Shown here: positions 37,495 to 45,966 of the stretch, piece after piece
Position numbering within the stretch: position 1 is the first letter of the stretch
How the letters are laid out: each line of letters begins with the position of its first letter
Source: Nocardioides luteus
Lineage (GTDB): Bacteria; Actinomycetota; Actinomycetes; Propionibacteriales; Nocardioidaceae
DNA length: 64,000 nt
Assembly (NCBI RefSeq): GCF_015752315.1
Contig: NZ_JADOVJ010000001.1
Location: 5,076,501 to 5,140,500, forward strand
Reading direction: 5' to 3'
Notes under the pieces: generated by a model
What the model saw: only the letters and a program-made list of their open reading frames with translations
The model's database searches: none
What the model was told of the DNA's origin: nothing
Position numbers and translations under genes: made by a program

Positions 37495-37698
37495 CTAGCC
37501 CGCGTTGTAGAACGAGCTCTTGAGGTATTCGTTCGCGTCGTCCTCCCGAACTCGGAAGGAACGACCGACACGTACCGCAGGCAGCTCGCCCGAGTGAACC
37601 AACCGGTAGACCGTCATCTTGGAGACGCGCATCATCGACGCAACCTCGGCCACGGTCAGGAACTTGCTGTCAGAGATGTCTCCAGAAGGAGTAACCAT
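37495..37698 (-). CDS. bldC: BldC-type MerR-like DNA-binding regulator
   Basis: The 67-residue protein is a single winged-helix domain (FLTVAEVASMMRVSKMTVYRL, then VRVGRSFRVREDD). It is close in size and motif to BldC of Streptomyces, which binds cooperatively to direct repeats and controls development. GGTGGAAG precedes the ATG; the longer frame through the promoter is rejected. Confidence 0.9.
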   Translation of the reverse strand: MVTPSGDISDSKFLTVAEVASMMRVSKMTVYRLVHSGELPAVRVGRSFRVREDDANEYLKSSFYNAG

Positions 37699-37907
37699 CT
37701 GCTTCCACCGTTCTCTCTCGAGTGATCGCGACGCCAGCGGCTTCCCCACCGCTGGTCCAAAACGCGATCCCAAAGTGAGAATAGGGCCTGATGTGACTGA
37801 TGGGGAAGGGGACACCCTTGACAATCTCACATACCACCGGCGTGTCGAGTTGCTTTTGGGCGCGACGATCTGCGGTTTCTAGACCAGCTCGAAACTAGGT
37901 GCCGGGG

Positions 37908-39125
37908 CTACGGCATCGGGTCCAGTCCGTGCAGCGGGAACACCGCTGTGCGAGTCGCGTGGACCTGCCGGTCCAGCCACGTGCCGGGGTCATACCCGCT
38001 TCCCCAGTCGCGGTAGGCCGGTTCACGCCCGTCCGTCATACGCAACGGTGCGACCCTCCCGAGGCGCGTCTGCACGTGCTCGCGCCAGCCACCTGGCACG
38101 TCGAGCGTCGGCTCCAAGGGATTACCCGAGACTAGCGCAAGAAGGTGGGTCCACGCGCGTGGCACCACGTCGACCACGGCATATCCGCCGCCGCCGAACG
38201 CCACCCACTTGCCCGCACACACCTCGTGGGCGAGCTCGTGCAGCGCGACGTACGCAGCCCGCTGGCCGTCCACGCTGAGGGCGAGGTCGGCGAGGGGGTC
38301 GTCGGTGTGGGAGTCGCAGCCCTGCTGGGTCACCAGGATCTCCGGCTGGAACTCCCGGATCAGGTCCGGCACGACGGCGTGGAAGGCGCGCAGCCAGCCG
38401 TGGTCGGCCGTTCCCGGCGGCAGCGCGACGTTGACGGCGCTCCCCTCGGCCTCGGGACCACCGACCTCCTCGGCGAAGCCGGTGCCGGGGAAGAGCAGCT
38501 GCCCGGTCTCGTGGAGCGAGATCGTCAGGACCCGCGGGTCGTTCCAGAAGGCCCGCTCGACCCCGTCCCCGTGGTGCACGTCCACGTCGACGTAGGCGAC
38601 CTTCTTGACGCCCTGGTCGAGGAGCCACTGGATGCCGGCGGCGACGTCGTTGTAGATGCAGAACCCGGCCGCGCGTCCACGCATCGCGTGGTGGAGGCCG
38701 CCCATGATGTTGGCGCTGTGGAGGCTCTCGCCGGAGTAGACCTGGCGGCAGGCCTCGATGCTCGCGCCGACGATGTGGGCGCTGGCGTCGTGGATGTGCG
38801 GGAAGACCGGGTCGTCCTCCGTGCCCAGGCCGTGGGCGAGATCCGACTCACCGCTCCTGCCGGCCCGGATGACCGCCTCGATGTAGCTCTCGTCGTGGAT
38901 CGTGAGCAGCTGCTCCGGGGTGCCCATCGGCGCCTCGACGACCTTCAGGTGGTCGAGCACTCCGAGCTCGCCGGCCAGGCGCATCGTCAGGTCCACCCGG
39001 ATCGGCGCCATCGGGTGCGTCGGGCCGAAGTCGTAGTCGGCCAGGCTCTCGTCGTAGACGACCGTCGAGTGCCCCTGGCAGGTGTTGGGTCCTGCGGTCG
39101 GCGCAGCGGTCGGCGGAGTCGTCAT
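37908..39125 (-). CDS. AcuC/histone-deacetylase family protein
   Basis: The 405-residue protein has the deacetylase fold signature: VDVDVHHGDGVERAFW (zinc ligands Asp and His) and GLHHAMRGRAAGFCIYND. AcuC-type enzymes remove acetyl groups from lysines, including on acetyl-CoA synthetase, encoded 15 kb away at 54.3 kb. That functional link is an inference. The ATG lies 40 bp from the divergent trp leader promoter. Frames upstream of the ATG run through that leader and are rejected. Confidence 0.9.
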   Translation of the reverse strand: MTTPPTAAPTAGPNTCQGHSTVVYDESLADYDFGPTHPMAPIRVDLTMRLAGELGVLDHLKVVEAPMGTPEQLLTIHDESYIEAVIRAGRSGESDLAHGLGTEDDPVFPHIHDASAHIVGASIEACRQVYSGESLHSANIMGGLHHAMRGRAAGFCIYNDVAAGIQWLLDQGVKKVAYVDVDVHHGDGVERAFWNDPRVLTISLHETGQLLFPGTGFAEEVGGPEAEGSAVNVALPPGTADHGWLRAFHAVVPDLIREFQPEILVTQQGCDSHTDDPLADLALSVDGQRAAYVALHELAHEVCAGKWVAFGGGGYAVVDVVPRAWTHLLALVSGNPLEPTLDVPGGWREHVQTRLGRVAPLRMTDGREPAYRDWGSGYDPGTWLDRQVHATRTAVFPLHGLDPMP

Positions 39126-39164
39126 GGGCCACACGGTATCCGTGACGTGTGCGACACTGGAGAC

Positions 39165-39206
39165 GTGTTCAGCATTCGTTCCACCCAGTGGTGGTCCGCC
39201 TCCTAG
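39165..39206 (+). CDS. Trp leader peptide of the trpS attenuator
   Basis: VFSIRSTQWWSAS is a 13-residue leader with two consecutive Trp codons. GACACT about 7 bp upstream suggests a -10 element and a leaderless transcript starting at the GTG. It precedes a mutually exclusive antiterminator/terminator and then trpS, the arrangement of ribosome-mediated attenuation. Confidence 0.85.
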   Translation: MFSIRSTQWWSAS

Positions 39207-39262
39207 GCGGTCCACCCGATTGTTGAGCACTCACATCAGGCCGCCCACGGGCGGCCTTTCTC
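39197..39262 (+). promoter_or_regulatory. Ribosome-mediated transcription attenuator of trpS
   Basis: Region 1 (CCGCC within the leader codons) can pair with GGCGG just after the stop; that GGCGG can instead pair with CCGCC of the terminator 5' arm. The terminator is GGCCGCCC (39239-39246) with GGGCGGCC (39249-39256), followed by TTTCTCGTT. Stalling at Trp-Trp would mask region 1 and favour read-through. Confidence 0.8.
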
Positions 39263-39308
39263 GTTCGATCGTCGCTGACCCGTGGGCCTCACACCCGAAA
39301 GGTCCATC

Positions 39309-40262
39309 ATGACCAAGCGACTCTCCCTCATCACTCCCTCCGGCCGGCTGACCCTCGGCAACCTGCTCGGAGCGCTGCGGCCCATGGCCGCCTCCGCCGA
39401 CTCCTCGGCCTTCTACGGGCTCTCCGACCTGCACGCACTCACGCTGCCGCACGAACCGTCGGTGCTGCGTACGCGGACGGAGGAGATGGCCCTCCTCCTG
39501 ATGGCCTCGGGGCTCGAACCGGCGACGTTGTTCATCCAGTCGCACGTCCCCGCGCACCGGTCGCTCAGCTATCTGCTCGAGTGCGTCGCGCACACCGGCG
39601 AGCTGGGGCGGATGATCCAGTTCAAGGAGAAGTCACGCCGCGTCGGGGCATCGGTGCGCGCCTCGCTGTTCACCTATCCGGTGCTGATGGCCGCCGACAT
39701 CCTGCTCTACGGCGCGTCCGAGGTGCCGGTGGGCGACGACCAGCGTCAGCACGTCGAGCTCGCCCGCGACATCGCCGTGCGGTTCAACACGACGTACGGC
39801 CGGGTCTTCGCGGTCCCGCAGGCGGTGCATCCTGCGGCCGGGGCCCGGATCATGGATCTGGCCGACCCGACGCGCAAGATGTCGAAGTCGGCCGGCGACG
39901 AGCACCCGGGCTCGATCTTCCTGCTGGACGATCCCGATGCCGTACGCCGCAAGGTGGCTCGTGCGGTCACCGACTCAGCCGGGGACGTCTCCCGGGATCC
40001 GTCACGGCCGGGGGTGACCAATCTGATCGACATCCTCGAGGCGTGTGGCGGTTCCGCTGCCGGCCTGTCGGGCTACGGCGCTCTGAAGGCGGCGGTCACC
40101 GACGCCGTCGTCGCCGAGCTCGAGCCGATCCAGAAGCGCTACCGCGAGCTCGCCGCCGACCGGGCGTACGTCACGCAGGTCTACGCCGCGGGAGCCGAGC
40201 GGTGCCGCGAGGTGACCGCTCCGGTCCTGGCCGCCGCGGAGGCGGCTATCGGGCTGGCCTGA
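39309..40262 (+). CDS. trpS: Tryptophanyl-tRNA synthetase, probably an auxiliary copy
   Basis: The 317-residue class I synthetase has a HIGH-type TLGN (residues 15-18) and KMSKS near residue 190. It charges tRNA(Trp). In Streptomyces coelicolor the auxiliary, indolmycin-resistant trpRS1 is controlled by a Trp leader attenuator, while the housekeeping enzyme is not. The leader here therefore suggests the auxiliary class; a second trpS elsewhere would confirm it. AAAGG precedes the ATG. The gene ends before palindromic element D. Confidence 0.92.
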   Translation: MTKRLSLITPSGRLTLGNLLGALRPMAASADSSAFYGLSDLHALTLPHEPSVLRTRTEEMALLLMASGLEPATLFIQSHVPAHRSLSYLLECVAHTGELGRMIQFKEKSRRVGASVRASLFTYPVLMAADILLYGASEVPVGDDQRQHVELARDIAVRFNTTYGRVFAVPQAVHPAAGARIMDLADPTRKMSKSAGDEHPGSIFLLDDPDAVRRKVARAVTDSAGDVSRDPSRPGVTNLIDILEACGGSAAGLSGYGALKAAVTDAVVAELEPIQKRYRELAADRAYVTQVYAAGAERCREVTAPVLAAAEAAIGLA

Positions 40263-40277
40263 GGGCGGCCGGCCCGG

Positions 40278-40346
40278 GTAACACGCTGTTCGTAGGACAA
40301 CTCGCCCTGTCTGAGCGGGCGAGAAGTCCTACGAACGACGTGTTAC
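40278..40346. repeat. Palindromic element, copy D
   Basis: A 69-bp member of the same family with arms GTAACACGCTGTTCGTAG and CTACGAACGACGTGTTAC, so the TC/CT asymmetry is opposite to copies A-C. Its core (ACTCGCCC...GGGCGAG) is more symmetric. It lies between the convergent trpS and narK genes. Confidence 0.85.
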
Positions 40347-40367
40347 AGCCGGCCGGGCCGGGCCGGG

Positions 40368-41819
40368 TCAGATCCGCACGTCCGCCAGCTCACCGACCCG
40401 CGCACGCTGCGGGCGCAGGTAGACCATGAAGGTGACCAGGGCGCAGATGGCGTAGAAGATGGTGAAGGCGACGAACGCCGACTTGGTGGCGTCGAGTGGG
40501 TTGGTGACCCACGGGCTGTTGAAGGCGATCGGGATGAGGAAGCCGCCGACGGCGCCGACGGCGCCGATGATGCCGACCGCGGCGGAGGACTTCTTGGTCG
40601 CGCCGACGAGAGCGGCCTCGCGCTCGGCGGTGCCCGGCGTGGTGGCCATCTCGGCCTCACGACGGAAGATCGCCGGGATCATCTTGTAGGTCGACCCGTT
40701 GCCGATGCCGGTCGAGGCGAAGACCAGCATGAAGAAGCCCAGGAAGACCGGGAACCACGACTGGTTCTCGAACGCGATCGCCGGCGTGGCATCCGGGTTC
40801 GGGGTGAGCTGCATCAGGGTCCACAGCACCGCGAGGGTGAAGACGACCAACCCGATGAATGCGCCGAGCGTCACCTTCGCGCCGCCCCAGCGGTCGGCCA
40901 GCCATCCACCCAGCGGCCGGGTCGCGGAGCCGATCAGGGCGCCAAGGAAGGCGAAGTAGGCGAAGTAGATACCGGTGCCCAGGGGCGCGGGCTCGGGCAC
41001 CCAGAAGTTGAGCTTGATCAGCAGCGGCATCGCGGCGGAGTAGCCGATGAAGGAGCCGAAGGTGCCGATGTAGAGGAAGGACATGATCCAGGTCTGCTTC
41101 GACTTCACGACCGAGAGCTGCTCACGTGTGGACGACTTCGCAGAGCTGAGGTTGTCCATGAAGAAGAAGGCCGCGAGGATCGCGATGACGGCCAGTGCCG
41201 CGTAGACGAAGGCGGCCCGCTCGAGGTGGATGCCGCCGTCGGAGGCCTTGATCAGCCCGAAGATGCCGGCACCGCCGACGATCACCGGCAGCAGGAACTG
41301 GATGAGCGCGACGCCGAGGTTGCCGCCGGCGGCGTTGAGACCGAGCGCGGCGCCCTTCTTGTCGGACGGGTAGAAGAAGTTGATGTTCGCCATCGAGGAG
41401 GCGAAGTTGCCGCCGCCGAGACCGGCCGTGGCGGCGATGAGGCAGAAGGCCCAGTAGGGCGTGGACGGCTGGGTCACGGCGTACGCGAAGCCGAGGGTCG
41501 GCACGAGCAGCAGCGCGGCCGACATCATCGTCCAGTTGCGGCCGCCGAACTTCGGCACCGCGAGGGTGTAGGGCACCCGCAGCAGCGATCCCACCAGGTT
41601 CGGGATCGCGATCAGGAAGAACAGCTGGCTCGGGGTGAAGTCGAAGCCCTGGGCGACCAGGAAGGCGGACGACACCGACCAGATCAGCCAGACCGAGAAG
41701 CCGAGGTGCTCGGCGAAGATCGACCAGATCAGGTTGCGGCGGGCGGTCTTCGCCCCGGTCTCCTCCCAGAAGGTGGCGTCCTCCGGACGCCAGTCGTCTA
41801 TCCAGTAGCGGCGGCTCAT
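40368..41819 (-). CDS. narK: Nitrate/nitrite MFS transporter NarK
   Basis: The 483-residue protein has about 12 spans and the nitrate-porter signature region GGGNFASSMANINFFYP, plus a second conserved half-repeat (STGIGNGSTYKMIPAIF). NarK-type proteins import nitrate or exchange it for nitrite. The N-terminus (MSRRYWIDDWRPEDATFWEETG) is the actinobacterial form. GAGGAG precedes the ATG. No nitrate reductase gene is in the window. Confidence 0.9.
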   Translation of the reverse strand: MSRRYWIDDWRPEDATFWEETGAKTARRNLIWSIFAEHLGFSVWLIWSVSSAFLVAQGFDFTPSQLFFLIAIPNLVGSLLRVPYTLAVPKFGGRNWTMMSAALLLVPTLGFAYAVTQPSTPYWAFCLIAATAGLGGGNFASSMANINFFYPSDKKGAALGLNAAGGNLGVALIQFLLPVIVGGAGIFGLIKASDGGIHLERAAFVYAALAVIAILAAFFFMDNLSSAKSSTREQLSVVKSKQTWIMSFLYIGTFGSFIGYSAAMPLLIKLNFWVPEPAPLGTGIYFAYFAFLGALIGSATRPLGGWLADRWGGAKVTLGAFIGLVVFTLAVLWTLMQLTPNPDATPAIAFENQSWFPVFLGFFMLVFASTGIGNGSTYKMIPAIFRREAEMATTPGTAEREAALVGATKKSSAAVGIIGAVGAVGGFLIPIAFNSPWVTNPLDATKSAFVAFTIFYAICALVTFMVYLRPQRARVGELADVRI

Positions 41820-41983
41820 GGTGGCTCCTCAGATACGGCAGTCGGCGAGATACCACCCACGATCGCCAGCCAACGTTTCAGCAGCCGCCAACCCTCGCGT
41901 GCGAGACCGTCAACTTCCGCTCACGACCTCACAGAACTCACAACCTCACGTCGGCCGGCCTCGACGGGGTCGGCCCGGAGAAG

Positions 41984-42019
41984 GTACGCGGCGGGCGGCC
42001 CGAGCCGCCCGCCGCGTAC
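41984..42019 (-). terminator. 16-bp perfect hairpin after the phoX gene
   Basis: GTACGCGGCGGGCGGC pairs fully with GCCGCCCGCCGCGTAC around a CCGA loop, 26 bp beyond the phosphatase stop. There is no U-run. Confidence 0.75.
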
Positions 42020-42045
42020 GTCGTGGCCTCTTGGGTCGCGGAGCC

Positions 42046-43503
42046 TCAGCCGAGGTAGCGCTCCCACGGGCCGGTGATGGCCAGCGTGTAGCCGGGGTCC
42101 TGCATGTTGACGAAGAGGACCTTGCCGTCGGGCGAGAAGCACGGGCCGCAGAACTCGGAGTCGTTGAGGTCGTTGCGGGCGATGGCGTACGCCGGGCCGC
42201 CGGGGAACGCACCGAGCACGTGCGAGGCGCCGCTGCCGTCCTCGGCGAGCACCAGCGAGCCCCACGGGGTGACGGTGACGTTGTCGGGACCGTCGAAGGT
42301 GAGGTCGCCGTACTTCGGCGCCGGAGCATCGTCCTCGGACTGCGTCTGGTGCGGGAAGTACGTCACCAGCTGGATGGTCTCGGCCTCGTAGTCGTAGAAC
42401 CAGACCATGCCGTCGTGCGGCGAGGCGTCAGCGGGGAGATCGATGTCCTCCCAGGCGTAGGAGTTGACCACGTAGACGCCCTCGTCGGTGCCCCACACGC
42501 CCTCGAACTTGCGCCCGCGGGTGACCTCGCCGTCGGCGAACTGCTCCCGGCACGGCGTCTCCTGGGCGTCGCGCTCGGGGACGGTCTTCCACCTCACCGG
42601 GAAGGGCTGACCCATCTGCGCGGAGGTCAGGTAGGCCACGTCGGGCAGCACCGAGCCGTCGGGCAGGATGATCTGCATCGCGGCGAGCGTGCCGGCGTCG
42701 TCGACCAGCTCGGTGAGCACGCCCGGACCGAGCCTGACCCCGGCCGGAGCGGTCCAGCGGTAGAAGAGCCCGTTGGGCTCGTCGGCGTCCTCGGAGAGGA
42801 AGACCTTGGTGCGGGTCCGGTCGATCGCGAGGGCCTCGTGGTCGTAGCGACCGAACGCCTTGATCGGACGCGGGTCGGCCGAGCCGTCGGCCCAGACCTC
42901 GAAGACGTAGCCGTGGTCCTTCTCGTAGACACCCGTGCTGCCGTCCTCGCCCTCCCACTCCTCGCCGGCGTCGTTGACGGTCTCCTCGCAGGTCAGCCAG
43001 GTCCCCCACGGCGTCGGGCCGCCGGCGCAGTTGGTCGAGGTGCCGGAGATGGCGACGAACTCACCGAGGTTGGCGCCGCCCGCGTCGGTGGTGATCACGG
43101 TGCAGCCGCCCGAGGGGGCGCCGGCGTCGTAGACCGTCCCGGGCACCAGCGGGACCGGAATGCCCTCGCCGGGCTCGACCTCGTGGTTCTGGATCAGCGT
43201 GTAGCGCCCGCGCCGGCCGCCGAGCACCATCATCCCGTCGTGGTTGGACGGCGTCTTCTCCCCCGACTTCAGGGTCGTCTCACCGGCGGAGGTGACGATG
43301 GCGTAGGAGAACCCCTCGGCCAGCGCGAGGATGCCCTGGGGGTCGTCCACGAGCGGCGGGAACGGCTCGCGAGCGCGCTTGCGTCCTGGGGTGCCGGGCC
43401 GAGCGGGCTTCGCCTCGGCAAGGGCGGGAACGGCACCGGCGACGGCCAGGCCGACCCCGGCCACGGCTCCTCCGGTGAGCAGGGAGCGTCGAGTTGCGGA
43501 CAT
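42046..43503 (-). CDS. PhoX-family (DUF839) secreted phosphatase
   Basis: The 485-residue precursor has a Tat-type signal (TRRSLLTGGAVAGVGLAVAG) and PhoX-type blocks: NHEVEPG, TWLTCEETVN, FGRYDHEALAI and FLSEDADEPNGLFYRW. PhoX enzymes are calcium/iron alkaline phosphatases that fold in the cytoplasm before Tat export. Whether this member hydrolyses phosphate esters is uncertain since DUF839 also includes uncharacterised relatives. GAGGAG precedes the ATG. It is monocistronic, closed by a strong hairpin. Confidence 0.87.
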   Translation of the reverse strand: MSATRRSLLTGGAVAGVGLAVAGAVPALAEAKPARPGTPGRKRAREPFPPLVDDPQGILALAEGFSYAIVTSAGETTLKSGEKTPSNHDGMMVLGGRRGRYTLIQNHEVEPGEGIPVPLVPGTVYDAGAPSGGCTVITTDAGGANLGEFVAISGTSTNCAGGPTPWGTWLTCEETVNDAGEEWEGEDGSTGVYEKDHGYVFEVWADGSADPRPIKAFGRYDHEALAIDRTRTKVFLSEDADEPNGLFYRWTAPAGVRLGPGVLTELVDDAGTLAAMQIILPDGSVLPDVAYLTSAQMGQPFPVRWKTVPERDAQETPCREQFADGEVTRGRKFEGVWGTDEGVYVVNSYAWEDIDLPADASPHDGMVWFYDYEAETIQLVTYFPHQTQSEDDAPAPKYGDLTFDGPDNVTVTPWGSLVLAEDGSGASHVLGAFPGGPAYAIARNDLNDSEFCGPCFSPDGKVLFVNMQDPGYTLAITGPWERYLG

Positions 43504-43641
43504 GGGTTGGAACTCCTCGGAGCTTCGTAGGGGAACCCGTGACAGGTCTCGACCCTCTACCCAAGCCACTCCGCAACACCGGCGCGACCGCCCGAGGTGA
43601 ACCTCAGGCGACGGCACCGTGAAACGTACGCCGGCAGCGCC

Positions 43642-43815
43642 TCAGGCAGCGCCGAACAGGCCGGACAGCCCGGCGATACGGGCGGTGCCGGAGCGACCGC
43701 TCTCCCACGCGTACCCACACCTGCAGCACATCAGCCGCCGGCGGCCCCCCGCCGAACGCGCGAGAACCCGGATCTCCTCGTCTTCGGTGCACTTGGCACA
43801 CATAGCCGAAGTCAT
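43642..43815 (-). CDS. 57-residue zinc-ribbon-like protein
   Basis: The small protein has CAKC and CCRC pairs about 21 residues apart (MCAKCTEDEE...LMCCRCGYAWE), as in zinc ribbons, then a Gly/Ser/Ala-rich tail. GAGGTG lies about 9 nt upstream of the ATG, which supports the start over a longer reading. I do not recognise a family; a nucleic-acid-binding or protein-binding zinc module is possible. It sits alone between phoX and the 5'-nucleotidase gene. Confidence 0.55.
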   Translation of the reverse strand: MTSAMCAKCTEDEEIRVLARSAGGRRRLMCCRCGYAWESGRSGTARIAGLSGLFGAA

Positions 43816-43930
43816 CGAGTGAACACCTCGCACTTCTACGTGAACAGAATCTGTACAACTCACCCCAGGGTGACACAGCCACGCGCCTGTCCCCCAGTTG
43901 AGAACTTCCTGTGGTCGAACTGTGAAGGTG

Positions 43931-44881
43931 CTATTGACCAGGAGGAACGTCGTCGGAGTTGGCCACGCCGTAGGGGATGTGGACCCCGGCGATCGAGCCG
44001 ACCGCCTCGTCCAGGTGGGTCGTCTGGTCGTCGAAGAAGATCAGCGGGCGCAGGACCTCCAGCACGCGCCTCTTCTCCACCCCGCCGAGGAAGAAGGCCT
44101 CGTTGACGTAGACGTCCCAGGACTGCAGCGACCGGATCGCGCGCTCGTGAGCCGGGGCCCCGCGGGCGGTGACCAGCGCGATCCGCAGCCGCGGCTCGTA
44201 GCCCGGATCCTCCAGGCGGCGCTGCTCCTCGATCTGCTGGATCCGGTTGAGGTCGCGCAGCAGCGGCTGCAGCGGCCCGGGCTGGAGCGGCTCGGTCTTC
44301 CGGCTCGCCTCGTAGGCCCGATAGCTCCCGATGCCCTCCTCGCGGAAGATCCGTTCCGAGCCGTCGTCGGCGAGCACGCCGTCGAAGTCGAAGGCGACGA
44401 CGACGGAGCGGTCGTTCTCGTCGTACGTCGCCGCCGACGGCAGCACGTGACCGGCCGGGAACCCCTCGCGGTTGGCCGCGATGACGTCGTCGCGGTTGCC
44501 GCTGAGGAACAGCGACATCCCGAGCGCGCCGATGTAGGGATGGGGCGAGCGGCCCTGGGTGAAGACGGCACGGGTCATCGGCAGGCCGTGGTGCTCGATC
44601 GAGCGCATCACCCGCAGCCCGGTGCTGGGGTCGTTGCGCGAGACCACGATCACCTCGACGAGACCGTCCTCGGCGTCCTCGGCCAGGTCGTTGAGGCTCA
44701 GCAGCCGCTTGATGAACGGGAACGCGACGCCGGGGCGGAGCTGGTCGTCGATGCGCTCGTCCTGATAGCGGCGGTAGGCCTCCTCGCCGTGCTCGCGGAA
44801 GTAGGCGTCCGACTCGGTCAGGTCGAAGAGCGCGCTCGACGCGATCCCGACGACCAACCGCCCGCTCAGCTCGTATCCCAC
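43931..44881 (-). CDS. 5'-nucleotidase (NT5C1-type)
   Basis: The 316-residue protein contains LVVGIASSALFDLTESD at its N-terminus and the HAD-like segment VVAFDFDGVLADDGSERIF, matching cytosolic 5'-nucleotidases of the NT5C1 family, which remove phosphate from nucleoside monophosphates. I place the start at the GTG giving VGYELSGRLVVGIAS because this matches the usual family N-terminus; the frame is open for ten more codons upstream. Confidence 0.82.
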   Translation of the reverse strand: MGYELSGRLVVGIASSALFDLTESDAYFREHGEEAYRRYQDERIDDQLRPGVAFPFIKRLLSLNDLAEDAEDGLVEVIVVSRNDPSTGLRVMRSIEHHGLPMTRAVFTQGRSPHPYIGALGMSLFLSGNRDDVIAANREGFPAGHVLPSAATYDENDRSVVVAFDFDGVLADDGSERIFREEGIGSYRAYEASRKTEPLQPGPLQPLLRDLNRIQQIEEQRRLEDPGYEPRLRIALVTARGAPAHERAIRSLQSWDVYVNEAFFLGGVEKRRVLEVLRPLIFFDDQTTHLDEAVGSIAGVHIPYGVANSDDVPPGQ

Positions 44882-44979
44882 GCTCCGCAACCTACCGCTC
44901 GCCTCCGACACCGGGCCGGGGCGTTTGGGTATGAGAAGCGGTGAATCGGGTACCGGGAACGTCGGTGAAGGAGGTAGTG

Positions 44980-45411
44980 ATGCCGACGAGCGAGCGTGAG
45001 CACCACTCCGGGCGTCAAGGCGGCGAGATGCCGTCCGAGGTCGGAGACCATCTCGGGGTGTTCGACCGGTTCGCCACCCATGCGAGCAACTTCGTGTCGC
45101 GGGCGTGGTTCTTCATGATGTGCGTGCTGCTGGTGGTGATCTGGGCACCGTCCGTCTTCGTGCTGCCCGATGTGGACACCTGGCAGCTGATCATCAACAC
45201 GGCCACGACGATCATCACGTTCCTGCTGGTGGCGCTCCTGCAGAACACCCAGAAACGTGCCGACGACGCCGTCCAGCAGAAGCTCAACGCCATCGCCGGA
45301 GGTCTCTCCGACATGATGGAGAGGCTCGCCCGTGACCATCCCGAGCTCCGTGATGACCGCGACGAGCTGCGCCAGGCGGTAGGCCTGGAGGAGCGGGAAA
45401 GCGCGGAATGA
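44980..45411 (+). CDS. Low-affinity iron permease-like small membrane protein, first of a pair
   Basis: The 143-residue protein has two membrane spans (about residues 42-59 and 68-88) followed by NTQKRADDAVQQKLNAI, which matches the low-affinity iron permease family, where a short core with this motif recurs. The substrate is unproven; many bacterial members have unknown roles. GGAGG precedes the ATG. Its stop overlaps the next, paralogous gene as ATGA, so the two probably assemble together. Confidence 0.75.
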   Translation: MPTSEREHHSGRQGGEMPSEVGDHLGVFDRFATHASNFVSRAWFFMMCVLLVVIWAPSVFVLPDVDTWQLIINTATTIITFLLVALLQNTQKRADDAVQQKLNAIAGGLSDMMERLARDHPELRDDRDELRQAVGLEERESAE

Positions 45412-45782
45412 CGCGCCTTGCCCTGGAGTCACGTCAGTACGTACGTGATCGCTTCTCGGCCGCGGCTCACGTGCTCTCCGGCGTGGCCGGTTCGGCGTGG
45501 GCCAGCGGGATCAGCATGATCGTCGTCGCAGGACTGCTGATCGCCGGCCTGCTCACCGGGTTCGCCACGTGGTGGCACAGCCTCGTGTACGCGACCGCCT
45601 CGATGGTCAGCCTGCTGGTGCTCTTCAGCATCCAGCACACGACCAACCGGCAGACGAAGGCCATCCTGCTCAAGCTCGACCAGCTGGTCGAGGGCGTCGA
45701 AGGCGCGGACAACGACGTCATCGCGATCGAGGACCGAGACCTGGAGGACCAGGAGGACATCCGTCACCGGCATCACCGGTGA
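45408..45782 (+). CDS. Low-affinity iron permease-like small membrane protein, second of a pair
   Basis: The 124-residue protein repeats the design of its neighbour: two spans (about residues 32-50 and 58-76) then QHTTNRQTKAILLKLDQLVEG, with an acidic/His-rich C-terminus (DLEDQEDIRHRHHR) that could bind metal. The 4-bp overlap and shared architecture suggest a duplicated gene whose products form a hetero-oligomer. Iron transport is inferred from family name only. Confidence 0.72.
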   Translation: MTRLALESRQYVRDRFSAAAHVLSGVAGSAWASGISMIVVAGLLIAGLLTGFATWWHSLVYATASMVSLLVLFSIQHTTNRQTKAILLKLDQLVEGVEGADNDVIAIEDRDLEDQEDIRHRHHR

Positions 45783-45836
45783 GTCTCGCGGATAAATGGT
45801 GTGCATCCGACGTCTGGCCTGTCTAGCGTGGTCGGC

Positions 45837-45896
45837 ATGCAGCAGCGACCGCTTCCGTTCCACCGCCACCCGTTCGAGGAGCGGCCGCTGACCTGA
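45837..45896 (+). CDS. 19-residue leader peptide upstream of tRNA-Pro
   Basis: The frame MQQRPLPFHRHPFEERPLT is rich in Pro (four CCG codons) and Arg. TAGCGT lies 8 bp upstream, so the transcript could be leaderless. The end of the frame carries GGAGCGGCC, complementary to the first arm of the following hairpin. I cannot exclude a chance ORF, but the layout copies the trp leader at 39.2 kb. Confidence 0.5.
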   Translation: MQQRPLPFHRHPFEERPLT

Positions 45897-45960
45897 GCCT
45901 GCACTCAGGCGCAACCAGGCCGCTCCGAGGAGACTCCTCGTGGCGGCCTTCTCTGTCTGT
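45878..45960 (+). promoter_or_regulatory. Attenuator-like terminator/antiterminator before tRNA-Pro
   Basis: The terminator is GGCCGC (45918-45923) plus CGAGG with CCTCG plus GCGGCC (45943-45948), followed by TTCTCTGTCTGT. GGAGCGGCC (45878-45886), inside the leader frame, can pair with the same first arm GGCCGCTCC (45918-45926) and would block the terminator. Only 18 bp separate the hairpin from the tRNA, too few for a promoter, so the tRNA transcript should pass through it. Confidence 0.6.
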
Positions 45961-45966
45961 GGACAA

